This document shows, in pieces, positions 45,325 to 57,223 of a DNA stretch of 58,825 nt. Each line of letters begins with the position of its first letter. Position 1 is the first letter of the stretch. A program made the position numbers and the translations under genes. The DNA is from Mogibacterium sp. (GTDB lineage: Bacteria; Bacillota; Clostridia; Peptostreptococcales; Anaerovoracaceae): the NCBI GenBank assembly GCA_017512365.1, contig JAFWGQ010000057.1, positions 1 to 58,825 on the forward strand, given 5' to 3'. Below the pieces are notes generated by a model, which saw only the letters and a list, made by a program, of their open reading frames with translations, did no database searches and was not told the DNA's origin.

Positions 45325-45330
45325 TACAAT
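45325..45330 (+). promoter_or_regulatory. Possible -10 for lepA-hemW
   Basis: TACAAT lies 46 bases before the lepA ATG, after the terminator. TTGAAG upstream is only 11 bases away, which is too close for a normal -35, so confidence is low. Confidence 0.4.
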
Positions 45331-45375
45331 AACTGTGAATAAACCAGCGGAAACTGACCGCAAGAAGAGGTAGGA

Positions 45376-47187
<1,812 letters not shown>

Positions 47188-47194
47188 AGCGGCC

Positions 47195-48406
47195 ATGAAA
47201 AGAGGGATATACATCCATATTCCGTTCTGCGTGAAGAAGTGCAATTACTGCGCCTTTCTTTCGTTCGACGCGTATACGTCTCCGCGAAAGGAATACACCG
47301 ATGCTCTTGTCAGGGAGACAGAGCTCAGGGCTTCACTGACTGAAGACAGGGAGACCGTCGATACTGTATATATCGGCGGAGGCACTCCGTCGGTGCTCGA
47401 TGTGTCGCAGCTCAGAGACATCATGCATGCTGTGAACGAATGCTATGACGTGAAGCCTGACGCTGAGATTACTCTCGAGGCCAATCCGGCAACGCTCGGA
47501 ATCAAGGACGGCGTGACGCTCGCAAAACTCCAGGCATACAGGTACATGGGTATCAACCGCCTGTCGATGGGCGTGCAGGCCATGGACAATGCCAGACTGG
47601 ATCGTCTGGGCCGCATACACACAAAAGAGAACGTGACGCGCGACATGGAGCTCATAAGAAAAAAAGGCTTCGATAACGTCAGTCTCGACCTGATGTTTTC
47701 GGTGCCGGGCGAGACGACGGCTGATGCGCTCGCAGACCTTAAAGAGGTGATCGGCTTCGGGCCGGAGCATATTTCCTGCTACAGCCTGCAGATCGAGGAG
47801 GGCACTCCATTCGGCGACATGGCGGCGAATGGAGAGCTCATCGAGGTGTCCGATGAAGAGGACAGGGCGACATACCATGAGATATGCAGGATACTCAGGG
47901 AAAGCGGCTACGAGCATTATGAGATAAGCAATTTCGCAAAGCCGGGATACAGGTCGCGTCACAACAGCCTCTACTGGAACATGGACGATTACATCGGCCT
48001 GGGACTGGGGGCAAGCGGTTTTACAGGCGGCGTGCGGTATAAGAACACTGAGGACCTTGAGGAGTACATCGCTCTCATCAGCGAGGGCAGACTCCCGACA
48101 GCCGAAGAGCATGTCAACACGGCGTTCGACAACATCAGTGAAGCGGTGTTCACCGGTCTCAGGAGAACAGAGGGCGTCACTTATGAAGAGGCGGCGGATG
48201 CGTATTTCAGGGCGCCTGACGCGGAAGGCAGCAGACCGGAGGACAGTGAAGCCTGCAGAGATCTTTTCCGTAAGGTGTTCGCTGAGGCGGAGAAGGAGGC
48301 TGAAGAATATGCGGAGCGCGGACTCCTTATCATCGATGAGAAAGGCCTGAGGCTCACGGAGCAGGGCATAGATATAAGCAATTCCATAATGTCGCTGTTT
48401 GTATAA
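47195..48406 (+). CDS. hemW: Radical SAM heme chaperone HemW
   Basis: A HemN-like radical-SAM protein that delivers heme rather than acting as coproporphyrinogen oxidase. The motif is '[14 protein letters not shown]', with '[11 protein letters not shown]' for SAM. Length is 403 residues from the ATG at 47195; an earlier in-frame ATG lies inside lepA. It has the extra Cys of the HemW motif (CxxxCxxC plus 'NYCAF'). Confidence 0.94.
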   Translation: MKRGIYIHIPFCVKKCNYCAFLSFDAYTSPRKEYTDALVRETELRASLTEDRETVDTVYIGGGTPSVLDVSQLRDIMHAVNECYDVKPDAEITLEANPATLGIKDGVTLAKLQAYRYMGINRLSMGVQAMDNARLDRLGRIHTKENVTRDMELIRKKGFDNVSLDLMFSVPGETTADALADLKEVIGFGPEHISCYSLQIEEGTPFGDMAANGELIEVSDEEDRATYHEICRILRESGYEHYEISNFAKPGYRSRHNSLYWNMDDYIGLGLGASGFTGGVRYKNTEDLEEYIALISEGRLPTAEEHVNTAFDNISEAVFTGLRRTEGVTYEEAADAYFRAPDAEGSRPEDSEACRDLFRKVFAEAEKEAEEYAERGLLIIDEKGLRLTEQGIDISNSIMSLFV

Positions 48407-48420
48407 GAGAGGGCAGAAGC

Positions 48421-49905
48421 ATGAAGAAGTACATAATGGCGCTCGACCAGGGCACTACCAGTTCAAGGACCATCATCTACGACAAGGCGGGAAAGATCAT
48501 CTCTGTGGTGCAGAGAGAATTCACGCAGATATTCCCTCACGAGGGCTGGGTGGAGCACGACGCGATGGAGATATGGGCGTCCCAGATGGGAACAGCCCAG
48601 GAGGCTCTTCTGAAGGCGGGCCTGACATACAAGAACATCGCCGCCATAGGCATAACCAACCAGAGAGAGACGACCGTCGTCTGGGACAGGGAGACGGGAG
48701 TGCCTGTGTACAACGCCATAGTGTGGCAGTGCAGGAGGACGGCCGACTACGCCGCAAAGCTCAAGCCTCACGAGGACATGATAAGAAAAAAGACCGGACT
48801 TCTTGCCGATCCGTACTTCAGCGGAACCAAGCTCGCGTGGATACTCGAGAACGTGCCCGGCGTCAGAGCAAGGGCTGAGAAGGGCGAACTCCTCTTCGGC
48901 ACCATCGAGTGCTGGCTGATCTGGAAGCTTACAGGCGGGAAGGTCCACGTGTCCGACTATTCGAATGCCTGCAGGACGATGCTCTTCGACATAAACACTC
49001 TGAAATGGGACGAGGAGCTCTGCGGACTTCTGAACATTCCGATGTGCATGCTTCCTGAACCTGTGGAGTGCTCGGCCGTTTACGGAGAGACCATCGATGA
49101 GATCTTCGGAGGTCCTGTTCCGATCACCGGCTCTGCAGGTGACCAGCAGGCGGCGCTCTTCGGAGAGGCATGCTTCAGTGAAGGAGAGATCAAGAGCACA
49201 TACGGAACGGGTAATTTCCTCCTGATGAATACGGGAGACAAGCCCGTCATGTCGAAGAACGGCCTTCTGACCACCATCGCCTGGGGCCTTGACGGCAGGG
49301 TCACATACGCGCTCGAGGGTTCTGTATTCATCTGCGGAGCCGCGGTGCAGTGGCTGAGGGATCAGATGAGGTTCTTCAGGGACGCCGCGGAGTCGGAGGA
49401 GATAGCCGACAGCGTGCCGGATGCGGGCGGAGTATACGTGGTGCCGGCATTCGTGGGACTCGGAGCGCCGTACTGGGAACCTGAGGCGAGAGGAGCGATG
49501 TTCGGCATCACCAGAGGAACGACGCGTGAACACATCGTCAGGGCGACACTGCAGTCGCTGGTATATCAGAACGAGGACCTCATGTACGCGATGAAATGCG
49601 ATACGGGGATGGAGATAAGATCCCTGAAGGTCGACGGCGGCGCTGCGATGAATGACCTTCTCATGCAGTTCCAGGCCGACATATCCGATGCGGACATCGT
49701 AAGATACGCCTCGATAGAGTCGACATCTCTCGGAGCGGCTTATCTCGCAGGTCTTGCCGTCGGATATTATGAGAGCCTGGACGATATAGTCGCAAGCAAG
49801 AAGATAGCAAAGACATTCAGACCATCGCTAGGTGAAAAGGAGAGGATGGAAAAGATCGAAGGCTGGCACAGAGCGGTCAAAGCTACGATAGCATTCAACG
49901 AATAG
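48421..49905 (+). CDS. glpK: Glycerol kinase
   Basis: A 494-residue FGGY kinase that phosphorylates glycerol. It shows '[15 protein letters not shown]', 'ITNQRETT', '[11 protein letters not shown]', '[16 protein letters not shown]' and '[12 protein letters not shown]'. It starts 14 bases after hemW and may be cotranscribed. A GlpA-like oxidoreductase is 11 kb upstream. No glycerol facilitator gene is visible. Confidence 0.96.
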   Translation: MKKYIMALDQGTTSSRTIIYDKAGKIISVVQREFTQIFPHEGWVEHDAMEIWASQMGTAQEALLKAGLTYKNIAAIGITNQRETTVVWDRETGVPVYNAIVWQCRRTADYAAKLKPHEDMIRKKTGLLADPYFSGTKLAWILENVPGVRARAEKGELLFGTIECWLIWKLTGGKVHVSDYSNACRTMLFDINTLKWDEELCGLLNIPMCMLPEPVECSAVYGETIDEIFGGPVPITGSAGDQQAALFGEACFSEGEIKSTYGTGNFLLMNTGDKPVMSKNGLLTTIAWGLDGRVTYALEGSVFICGAAVQWLRDQMRFFRDAAESEEIADSVPDAGGVYVVPAFVGLGAPYWEPEARGAMFGITRGTTREHIVRATLQSLVYQNEDLMYAMKCDTGMEIRSLKVDGGAAMNDLLMQFQADISDADIVRYASIESTSLGAAYLAGLAVGYYESLDDIVASKKIAKTFRPSLGEKERMEKIEGWHRAVKATIAFNE

Positions 49906-49933
49906 CGTCACAGGGACTGTAAGGGGAAACAGG

Positions 49934-52900
49934 ATGATCAGGCGATCCGTATCAGGAAGAATAATCACGGTGCTTCTGGCGGTCATGCTGGTGACCGCTT
50001 TTCCTGCGCCGATAAACGCGGCGGGAGAAGATCAATGGTATGATTCGATCCCTTCGATGCTCTCGGCGGGGCAGTACGAGGAAGGAGTCGTGATCGCGGG
50101 AATAGACATGTCGAAGGCCGTAAGACCGGAGGACCCGGGCTCCGCTCTGGAGACTAAAAAACTGCGGGCAGCCTCTGAAGCAATCATGACTGTGGATGCC
50201 GGCGATGCATCGGCGGACAGTGATCTGCTCTCGTGGCTTCGCCGGCTGAAGGACTGGCTCACCGGCAGGAACGCCGACGGTGTCTGCATCACTTCGATCA
50301 GGCGGAAAGACATGACGACCGAACAGATCCTCAGGACGCTGGCGGATGATGACAGCGTCGTTTTTGCAGAGCCTAATTATATAAAAAGTCTGGAATCACT
50401 GAGTGGCAATGATCCTGCAGACCAGGGAGATGCAGCCGCAAACGCTGCTGCGAGGGAAGCAAGCGCACTTCAGTGGAGCTCGAGCGAAAGTGCGACTCTC
50501 CATGCGGCCGGAAAAAACGGGAATGTTTCCATGAAGGTCCCCGGCTGGCCCGCAGGAAGCAACATGGAACATAAGATCATAGCTGCGGTCGTAGACATGC
50601 CGGTGGATTTTACGAATCCGGATCTGGAGGGAGTCGCATATACCTTCAGTCCTGAGCAGCAGGCACTGCTTGGCTGCGATGACCACGGATTCAATGCTAT
50701 ATGGGAGTCGAAGAACGGCAAACTGGATTATGACGGAGCGGGAAGCCACGGCACCCATGTCGCGGGCATTATCGGCGCAGAATGGGACGGCCGCGGCATA
50801 AGCGGCGCAGGATCGAAAGTAGAGATCGTGTCCGTCCAGAACAGCAAGGACGGCATGACTTCACTGATCGACTCGCTGAACGGCTACAGCTTTATAAAGA
50901 ATGCTGTCGATATAGGGATCAAAATACGCATAGTGAACAACTCATGGGGCCTTCAGCAGTCCAGCAGGGCTCTCGACGCTGCGGTCACGGAGCTGGGAGA
51001 ACACGGCGTCATCAGCTTCTTTGCCGCCGGAAATGACGGCGATGACCTCAATGCCATGAGTACTATCGTCTCCACGCTGGGAAACAATCCGTACGCTGTC
51101 ATCGTGGCTTCGACCAAACCGGACGGAACTATCTCGGATTTCAGCAGCTACGGCAGAGGGATAGTAACGCTCGGAGCTCCGGGCGAGTGCATACTTTCAT
51201 GCATACGTCCTGCAGAAGCGGAGTACATGCCTGTGCTGTCAGGGACCAATAAGGTGTACGAGAACTTCGAGAGCGACGGTGCGGCAAAGGTGAAACTGTG
51301 TCAGGTCGGATATAATGAAGACGGTTCGCCGGATTCCGATGGTGTGGTCAGCGGAACTGACGGCACTGTGGTCACCGGTCCCGCTGAACTGGGTTTTGAA
51401 GGACAGAAGGTGCTGAAGATCAGGTTCGACAGGGCTCATCTCGGAGGAGACTACGGAAGGACTTTGGCTGTCAGGATGGACTTTGAATTCAGCCAGAAGA
51501 GATCTTTCACATCCAGCGACGGCGTCGGATTTGCGTTCGGCGGAAAAGGGACATTTTTCCCTGAATCGACCGAGATCGCCGGAAAGCCTGAAAGCAGGAC
51601 TGAAACCGACCACTGCTACAATTATCCCGGCAGCTGGGGATCATACTCATATACCTTTAAGGAAAACATCAGCGCGGATAAGCTTTCTTTCATATGCCAG
51701 ATCTATGTACCGAAAGATGAAGATGAAGTATACTTCGATGCGATAGGCATAGGCGATGAAAAGCAGCCGTATGCATTCATGTCCGGAACTTCGATGGCGA
51801 CTCCCGCCGCTGCAGGCGCCGCTGCTGTGATCGCTTCAAGACATCACGATGAACTGACCGGAATGGACTCCGCTTCGGCAAAAAAGCTGGCGAGCCTCGT
51901 CCGCTCAAGCGTCAGGCCAAATGCTTCGCTTGCGGGCAAAACGAGCACGGGCGGCATAATAGATCTGACTGTGGATGAGAAAGATAATGCCCGGGCTGAA
52001 ACGCCGGGGCCGGATATCACAGACCTGACGATAAGCGGCAGGACCGTCACGCTTACGGGAGCAAATTTCGGTGAAACCGGAGGGAGCGTGAAAGTCGGCA
52101 AATACGTGCTCGGAGCCCCTTCGGATGCAGGTTCGTCTGTCACCAGGTGGAGCGGCAGCAAGGTCGTCCTCACTCTTGATAAAGATTTCGAGGGCATCAT
52201 CGAAGCCGTCCTGACCGCTTCGAACGGCAAGAAGGACACGATCGTAAAGTATATCAGCAAGAGCAGCAATATATTTGAAAAGGATCATCACATAGGAAGC
52301 GATACCGGCAAACCGTTCGTGTTCGATGAGCCGGGACCGTCAGACCCGGGTGCGGAGACCCTGGGGGATTTTGAGACTTCAGGCATACTCGCCGCGGGGG
52401 ACGGCAGACTCTGGTATCTGCCTAATGTCGCCAAAGTAGAGGTGAACGCTGCATGCAAAAATATGTACTCTTATGACCCGGTCAGCGGCTCATGGTCGGT
52501 ATGTCCGGCTCTTCCGGAATGGATAAGGATAGCATCAGGGACATGGTTTGACGGAAGGATATACGTCAAGGGCACAACTGCCTATGTCGATGACAGCGGC
52601 ACCATTCCTTACTCCGACCCTTACACCGGGAAACCATACGGGACATGTGTATATTCGTATAAGCCGGGCGACAGCAGCTGGACGAAATGTTCTTCTGAAG
52701 GGGTCGCGCCTGAGCTGACTCTTTTCGCTGCGGGCGGCAGGCTCATGCTTGCGGGAGCGACAACGGAGGAATCAAAAGATGAGTCAGCCGGAAGCTATCC
52801 TTCCGTGCGAGGATACGATCCTGCTTCCGGAGCGGGAAAGCCTCTCGGACATCTGCCGTGCTCCGCGATAAAACCTAAGGCCGCATATGCCGGAGGACAT

Positions 52901-53623
52901 GTATATCTGTTCGACTTTGAGAGCGGGAAACTGTTCGTTCTCGACGGCAGCATGTCCGCAGGCAAGGAGGATGTGATAGGACTGCCGGAGTTCTGTCTGG
53001 GTGATACGGGCGGCAAGAGCCTTCGTGAATACGATCTCGCGCTGCTGTCTTACGGAGACATGCTCATACTGACAGGCCCTGCGGCAAATGGCGGTCCGTC
53101 GGACACGTTCACGCTCTATGACGGCGAAAGATCCTTAAGCCCGTTCAGCAGGCGCGTCTCTGACGCCAAGGTGCATATGCCGGCTGCGGCCGTTCTTGAC
53201 GGCAGGCTCTACGTCATCGCCGCTTCAGCATTCGAGCCTGACCTGAGGATATTCAGATCGACCGCGCTCCCGAAGCCTGATGCGGAGCGCTTCACGATAA
53301 CATACGATCTGAACGGCGGAAGCTTTGACGGAAGCGCAAAGGCCATAAGGGAAGTTTATGAAAAAGGAACCGTCATCTCCGTGCACGAAGCTCCGGAAAG
53401 GGAAGGGTACGTTTTCAGATACTGGAAGGGCTCCCGTTACGATCCGGGCGATGAATATACTGTCACGGAGAACCATACATTCACGGCGCAGTGGGATAAG
53501 AAGGGCGCAGGAGGAGGCGGCACCCGTACCGGAGACGGATCTCATCTGCGGATCTGGGCACTCTTCGCTTTTCTTGCGGTTCTGGGGATAGCTGCCATGG
53601 CGGTCATTCGCAGAAGAAGATGA
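49934..53623 (+). CDS. Large secreted subtilisin-like (S8) protease
   Basis: The 1229-residue exported protein has a signal peptide (about 1-29) and a prodomain-like region. The S8 domain has catalytic D221 ('VVDMPVDFTNPDL'), H272 ('SHGTHVAG'), oxyanion N367 ('AAGNDGD') and S620 ('GTSMATPAAAG'). A 250-residue insert lies between N367 and S620, probably a beta-rich domain. Later come an IPT/TIG-like region (about 690-775), a kelch-like stretch and an InlB B-repeat (about 1115-1190, 'YDLNGGSF'). The C-terminus has a TGD motif, one membrane helix and RRRR, which recalls a sortase-type anchor without a full LPxTG. Probable role: cell-surface proteolysis. The start has AAGGGG upstream. Confidence 0.9.
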   Translation: MIRRSVSGRIITVLLAVMLVTAFPAPINAAGEDQWYDSIPSMLSAGQYEEGVVIAGIDMSKAVRPEDPGSALETKKLRAASEAIMTVDAGDASADSDLLSWLRRLKDWLTGRNADGVCITSIRRKDMTTEQILRTLADDDSVVFAEPNYIKSLESLSGNDPADQGDAAANAAAREASALQWSSSESATLHAAGKNGNVSMKVPGWPAGSNMEHKIIAAVVDMPVDFTNPDLEGVAYTFSPEQQALLGCDDHGFNAIWESKNGKLDYDGAGSHGTHVAGIIGAEWDGRGISGAGSKVEIVSVQNSKDGMTSLIDSLNGYSFIKNAVDIGIKIRIVNNSWGLQQSSRALDAAVTELGEHGVISFFAAGNDGDDLNAMSTIVSTLGNNPYAVIVASTKPDGTISDFSSYGRGIVTLGAPGECILSCIRPAEAEYMPVLSGTNKVYENFESDGAAKVKLCQVGYNEDGSPDSDGVVSGTDGTVVTGPAELGFEGQKVLKIRFDRAHLGGDYGRTLAVRMDFEFSQKRSFTSSDGVGFAFGGKGTFFPESTEIAGKPESRTETDHCYNYPGSWGSYSYTFKENISADKLSFICQIYVPKDEDEVYFDAIGIGDEKQPYAFMSGTSMATPAAAGAAAVIASRHHDELTGMDSASAKKLASLVRSSVRPNASLAGKTSTGGIIDLTVDEKDNARAETPGPDITDLTISGRTVTLTGANFGETGGSVKVGKYVLGAPSDAGSSVTRWSGSKVVLTLDKDFEGIIEAVLTASNGKKDTIVKYISKSSNIFEKDHHIGSDTGKPFVFDEPGPSDPGAETLGDFETSGILAAGDGRLWYLPNVAKVEVNAACKNMYSYDPVSGSWSVCPALPEWIRIASGTWFDGRIYVKGTTAYVDDSGTIPYSDPYTGKPYGTCVYSYKPGDSSWTKCSSEGVAPELTLFAAGGRLMLAGATTEESKDESAGSYPSVRGYDPASGAGKPLGHLPCSAIKPKAAYAGGHVYLFDFESGKLFVLDGSMSAGKEDVIGLPEFCLGDTGGKSLREYDLALLSYGDMLILTGPAANGGPSDTFTLYDGERSLSPFSRRVSDAKVHMPAAAVLDGRLYVIAASAFEPDLRIFRSTALPKPDAERFTITYDLNGGSFDGSAKAIREVYEKGTVISVHEAPEREGYVFRYWKGSRYDPGDEYTVTENHTFTAQWDKKGAGGGGTRTGDGSHLRIWALFAFLAVLGIAAMAVIRRRR

Positions 53624-53683
53624 CGCCGTCCGTACCGGGAGAAACCTCCGTGTAAAGTTTTAAAAATAATACTGAGGAAACTG

Positions 53684-53712
53684 TAGACAATCATCAGGCT
53701 TTCTGCTAAAAT
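53684..53712 (+). promoter_or_regulatory. Promoter of the tRNA-Glu gene
   Basis: TAGACA (53684-53689), 17 bases, TAAAAT (53707-53712) preceded by TGC: both a -35 and an extended -10 are present. Confidence 0.8.
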
Positions 53713-53741
53713 ACCATTTGCGCACGAAATAGCGCAGATGT

Positions 53742-53816
53742 GGCGCATTGGTCAAGAGGTCAAGACGTCGCCCTCTCACGGCGGAATCCAGGGTTCGATT
53801 CCCTGATGCGCTACCA
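53742..53816 (+). tRNA. tRNA-Glu (anticodon CTC), CCA encoded
   Basis: The 75-base gene folds into a full cloverleaf. The acceptor stem GGCGCAT pairs with ATGCGCT (one G-T pair). The D-arm is GTC...GAC. The anticodon stem surrounds CTC at 53775-53777. The T-arm is CAGGG-TTCGATT-CCCTG, and CCA is encoded. Sequence resemblance to bacterial tRNA-Glu is strong. It is a single-gene unit between a promoter and a terminator. Confidence 0.95.
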
Positions 53817-53821
53817 CGCTG

Positions 53822-53850
53822 ACGGCTTCTACACGAAGCCGTTTTTTTTT
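53822..53850 (+). terminator. Intrinsic terminator after tRNA-Glu
   Basis: ACGGCTTC / GAAGCCGT stem with a five-base loop and a run of nine T. Confidence 0.92.
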
Positions 53851-53877
53851 CGGCCGATGTCCCCATGGCCACATCCG

Positions 53878-53886
53878 TGATAAAAT
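53878..53886 (+). promoter_or_regulatory. Extended -10 promoter abutting the MATE gene start
   Basis: TG-A-TAAAAT ends nine bases before the ATG at 53896. The transcript should begin only a few bases from the start codon, and no ribosome site is present. Confidence 0.6.
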
Positions 53887-53895
53887 ATACGAGTT

Positions 53896-55287
53896 ATGAT
53901 AGAAAAGATAAAAAAGATATTTCTTCCAGGCAAGCCCCCGGCTGAGCTTCTGGGCACAGAGCCGGTAAATACGCTGCTGCTCTCACTGGCAATACCATCA
54001 GTGATCGCCATGATAATGCAGGCGCTCTACAATACCGTTGATTCGATGTATGTCGCAAAGATCAACAGCGAAAGTCTGGCGGCCGTCACGCTGGCTTTTC
54101 CGGTCCAGATGATAACCGGGGCTCTGTCGACAGGCATTGGCGTCGGCATCAATTCGAGCATTTCGAGACATCTCGGCTCGGGCGAGCCCGAACAGGCATC
54201 GAAGGCTGCGGGCAACGGGATAGTTCTGGGTTTCGGCACTGTGGCCGTAATGGCTCTCTTCGGGATATTCGGAGCTGAGCCTTTCATCAGGATGTATACC
54301 AGCGACCCGGATATCATAGTGATGGGCACGACATATGTGCGTACGATCTCGCTTCTGGCATTCGGATCCATATTCACGCAGATCACTTTCTCGGTTCTCC
54401 AGGGCTCGGGCAACATGGTCGTGCCGATGGTATCGCAGCTGGCGGGGGGATTCTGCGTCATTTTCCTCGATCCTGTATTCATCTTCGCACTGAAGCTCGG
54501 TGTCCTCGGGGCCGCGATAGCGTCAAGCCTTTCGCAGGCGATAGCCATGGCGATCGGCTTCTACGGGATATTCAGGGTCAACAGGGCCAATCTTCCGGTC
54601 ACGTTCAGAGGCTTCAGGCCCGACTTCGGACTGATGAAGGATATCCTGGCTGTCGGACTGCCTTCAGCACTGACGCAGGCGACCACTTCTATAGTGTCCG
54701 GCATCATGAACAAGCTGATCGCGGGATACGGAGTAGCGGCCATCTCGGTATACGGAGGCTATGGCAAGTTCAGCAGCTTCGGCACGCTTCCGATATTCGG
54801 CGTGACGAGGGGAATGACTCCTATACTCGGATACTGCACGGGAGCAAAGGACGGAAAGCGCTTCATCGAGACGAGAAACCTCGCGATGAAGTACGCGTCG
54901 GTATTCGCGGTGCTCACCTGCATGCTCTTCGTGATCGCTCCGGGGATAGTGCTGCATCTCATCAGCGCCACACCGGAGATGGAGACCGTGGGAATGCGTG
55001 CTTACCGCATACTCGGAATGCCGATGGCGCTCTACGGGGTGAGCATAGTGCTGGCGCAGGAGTTCCCTCCGGCAAGGAAGTCGTACATAACGACAATACT
55101 CACTCTCGCCAGACAGGTCGGCTACATGGTGCCGCTGTGCACGCTGTTCTCGAAAAAATGGGGCATAACGGGCATATGGGCAGGCTATGCTGCCGCTGAT
55201 GTTATCAATTTCATAGTTGTAATAATAGTTGCCGGATGGTTCAGACGAAAGGTGATAGAAAAATGGGAAAAGACAGCTACAGACTGA
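53896..55287 (+). CDS. MATE-family multidrug exporter
   Basis: The 463-residue protein has about 12 membrane helices and the MATE repeat ('MIMQALYNTVDSMYVAK', 'GVGINSSISRHLGSGEPEQASKA'). It probably exports drugs or metabolites by Na+/H+ antiport. No Shine-Dalgarno is visible before its ATG. The following gene starts inside its 3' end. Confidence 0.92.
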   Translation: MIEKIKKIFLPGKPPAELLGTEPVNTLLLSLAIPSVIAMIMQALYNTVDSMYVAKINSESLAAVTLAFPVQMITGALSTGIGVGINSSISRHLGSGEPEQASKAAGNGIVLGFGTVAVMALFGIFGAEPFIRMYTSDPDIIVMGTTYVRTISLLAFGSIFTQITFSVLQGSGNMVVPMVSQLAGGFCVIFLDPVFIFALKLGVLGAAIASSLSQAIAMAIGFYGIFRVNRANLPVTFRGFRPDFGLMKDILAVGLPSALTQATTSIVSGIMNKLIAGYGVAAISVYGGYGKFSSFGTLPIFGVTRGMTPILGYCTGAKDGKRFIETRNLAMKYASVFAVLTCMLFVIAPGIVLHLISATPEMETVGMRAYRILGMPMALYGVSIVLAQEFPPARKSYITTILTLARQVGYMVPLCTLFSKKWGITGIWAGYAAADVINFIVVIIVAGWFRRKVIEKWEKTATD

Positions 55288-57209
55288 TGATAACCTCCCT
55301 TTACGAAGGGGACTCGCGTGACAGCGTGGAGTATTACTACGCAAAGGAAGGCGAAAAGAACATGTACTGCGACGCTCTGCTCTCAGCGGAGGCGAGCAGC
55401 AAATACATACTCGCGAACTACAGGATAGACGAGATCGTTACTCTGGGCAGCAAGACCACATTCGACCCGGGAGACGAGATCGTTCAGATGGTCCTCAGAG
55501 AGGGCAGCACGTTCTATTCCTCGGATATCAAAAGCATGTCGACTTACAGCCTCCTCAGATACAGGCTCGCCCAGTATCTCGATGGTCTGAGGATAGAGGA
55601 GCAGGACATGAGAGATCTGCTGCCGGAGGAAGAACAGGAAAAAGTGATGCAGGCTGTCAGGAATGCCTTCAGGGACAGTACACAGGGCAACGACAGAGCC
55701 AAATTCAGCCGCTTCTTCGACATGCTCAACAGAGACGGAGAACTGCGGAAATCTGTTGTAAAGCACATGGTCGACGCGCCGGGATCCGACACAAAAGATA
55801 TAGAGTCGTATCGCAGATGGGCGCTCAACTGGGTGTACAGCGAGATGAACGAGTCATCAAAAATGACGGCGCTGGAATCCAACGATGATGTAAAGATACG
55901 CTTCGTCCCGACAGGAGATGTAGGTTCGCTTGCATTCGCGGTCAGCTTTTTCGAAGATTTCCTGTATGCCAACGACAGGATCGGAGATGACACGGACATC
56001 GAGCTGTTTATCTGCATCCAGAGCGAGGACGCGGACGATACATACGCTCTGATGAGCCTCATGGACCTCATAAAGGCCATGCCGGGCAACCGCATCAAGA
56101 TCAAGCGCGTCGTGACCAGTGCGCGCGATCTGGGAGAGATAGCAAGCGATATCTCGGACAGCACAGATCTGTACGGAGTCTCGGAACTGGTAGCCGGGGC
56201 GAGGTCCTTCCTCAGATCGGGCAAGACGGACATGCTCTCAAATTACTGGAACATGCACAGGACGGATAATGATTACATCGACCGTCTGCTCAATGCGATG
56301 AGGAATATCGATATAGGAATATCTCTCTGCGACATATCAGATATCGAAAGGGGTATCTCCAGTCTGCGCAGGCTGTTCTCAGAGGAAGAGTATGCGGCGG
56401 GACCGAGCGTGGTCGAGCAGTATTTCGGCTTCATCATACTGGCCATCAAGGAAGATTACGGTTCTATCCTTGCCGGGGACAGGATGGAGAACATAGAACT
56501 CATCAAATGGGCCTACAGGAAGGGATTCTGGCAGCAGACGCTGACGCTGATCGAGTCGAAGGCCCCTCAGGACTTCATCGACAACGGCATCTATTATTAC
56601 AGTGACGGTGAAAAATCAAAGGAATATGCAATAAAGACATTCGGAAATACTTTCTACGAGCTCAAGCCTTTCGAAAAGTACAAGCTCGATGACATTTCAC
56701 ACTACTTCGTCAAGTTCTACGGAAGAGGCAGGGTCAGGCACATGCATAGTGAAGAGGAACAGGTGCAGAAGTATACCGCTCTGAGGATAGACGATCTGAA
56801 CACTCATGAAAAGGGTGTCCTCAGGGCGCATACCGACTGCCCGGATGAGAATGCGCTCGGAGACCTGCTGTATGCGTATTACAAGGTCGGCAATGTGAGA
56901 AACGCGACTAATCACGCGGAAAACGGCGGATCGGGGGGCTTCGGCGGACACAGGGATGACAGTGATGTCAGCGAACGCATGAGCATGATCAGGCAGTCGG
57001 TAGAAGGATTCATATACTCGTATGACAAGGTGATGGAACTGATCGGAGAGAACGGCGGACAAAAAGTCGTAGAGGTGACCAACGATGAGATCAGGTCGTA
57101 TGCGAATACCCTGAAACACAGGGAATTTGAAAGATACGACAGGAAAGATCAGGACGGCAGGGAAGAACGGCCGGATAAAACAGAACAGCCGGATAAAACA
57201 GAACAGTAA
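55263..57209 (+). CDS. Probable CARF-HEPN domain protein (TM1812/Csx1-like), not CRISPR-linked here
   Basis: I recognise this only by general features. The N-terminus ('YRLMITSLYEGD', 'IDEIVTLGSKTTFDPGD') and a central 'RFVPTGDVGSLAFAVSFF...' region followed by 'IELFICIQSEDADDTYAL' look like a CARF/Rossmann sensor fold. The C-terminal helical part has R546-N-A-T-N-H551, the R-x4-H catalytic motif of HEPN ribonucleases. In CRISPR type III systems such proteins are activated by cyclic oligoadenylate. No cas genes or CRISPR array lie in this window. The ATG at 55263, with GAAAGGTGAT upstream, gives 648 residues and overlaps the MATE stop by 25 bases. The tail carries an 18-base tandem repeat. 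Confidence 0.55.
   Translation: MGKDSYRLMITSLYEGDSRDSVEYYYAKEGEKNMYCDALLSAEASSKYILANYRIDEIVTLGSKTTFDPGDEIVQMVLREGSTFYSSDIKSMSTYSLLRYRLAQYLDGLRIEEQDMRDLLPEEEQEKVMQAVRNAFRDSTQGNDRAKFSRFFDMLNRDGELRKSVVKHMVDAPGSDTKDIESYRRWALNWVYSEMNESSKMTALESNDDVKIRFVPTGDVGSLAFAVSFFEDFLYANDRIGDDTDIELFICIQSEDADDTYALMSLMDLIKAMPGNRIKIKRVVTSARDLGEIASDISDSTDLYGVSELVAGARSFLRSGKTDMLSNYWNMHRTDNDYIDRLLNAMRNIDIGISLCDISDIERGISSLRRLFSEEEYAAGPSVVEQYFGFIILAIKEDYGSILAGDRMENIELIKWAYRKGFWQQTLTLIESKAPQDFIDNGIYYYSDGEKSKEYAIKTFGNTFYELKPFEKYKLDDISHYFVKFYGRGRVRHMHSEEEQVQKYTALRIDDLNTHEKGVLRAHTDCPDENALGDLLYAYYKVGNVRNATNHAENGGSGGFGGHRDDSDVSERMSMIRQSVEGFIYSYDKVMELIGENGGQKVVEVTNDEIRSYANTLKHREFERYDRKDQDGREERPDKTEQPDKTEQ
57171..57206 (+). 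repeat. 18-bp tandem duplication at the end of the CARF-like gene
   Basis: The 18-base unit CCGGATAAAACAGAACAG is present twice in a row (57171-57188 and 57189-57206) directly before the stop. It adds the hexapeptide PDKTEQ twice to the protein tail. It looks like replication slippage and may vary between strains. Confidence 0.95.
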
Positions 57210-57223
57210 AGGACTCTTGAGAC

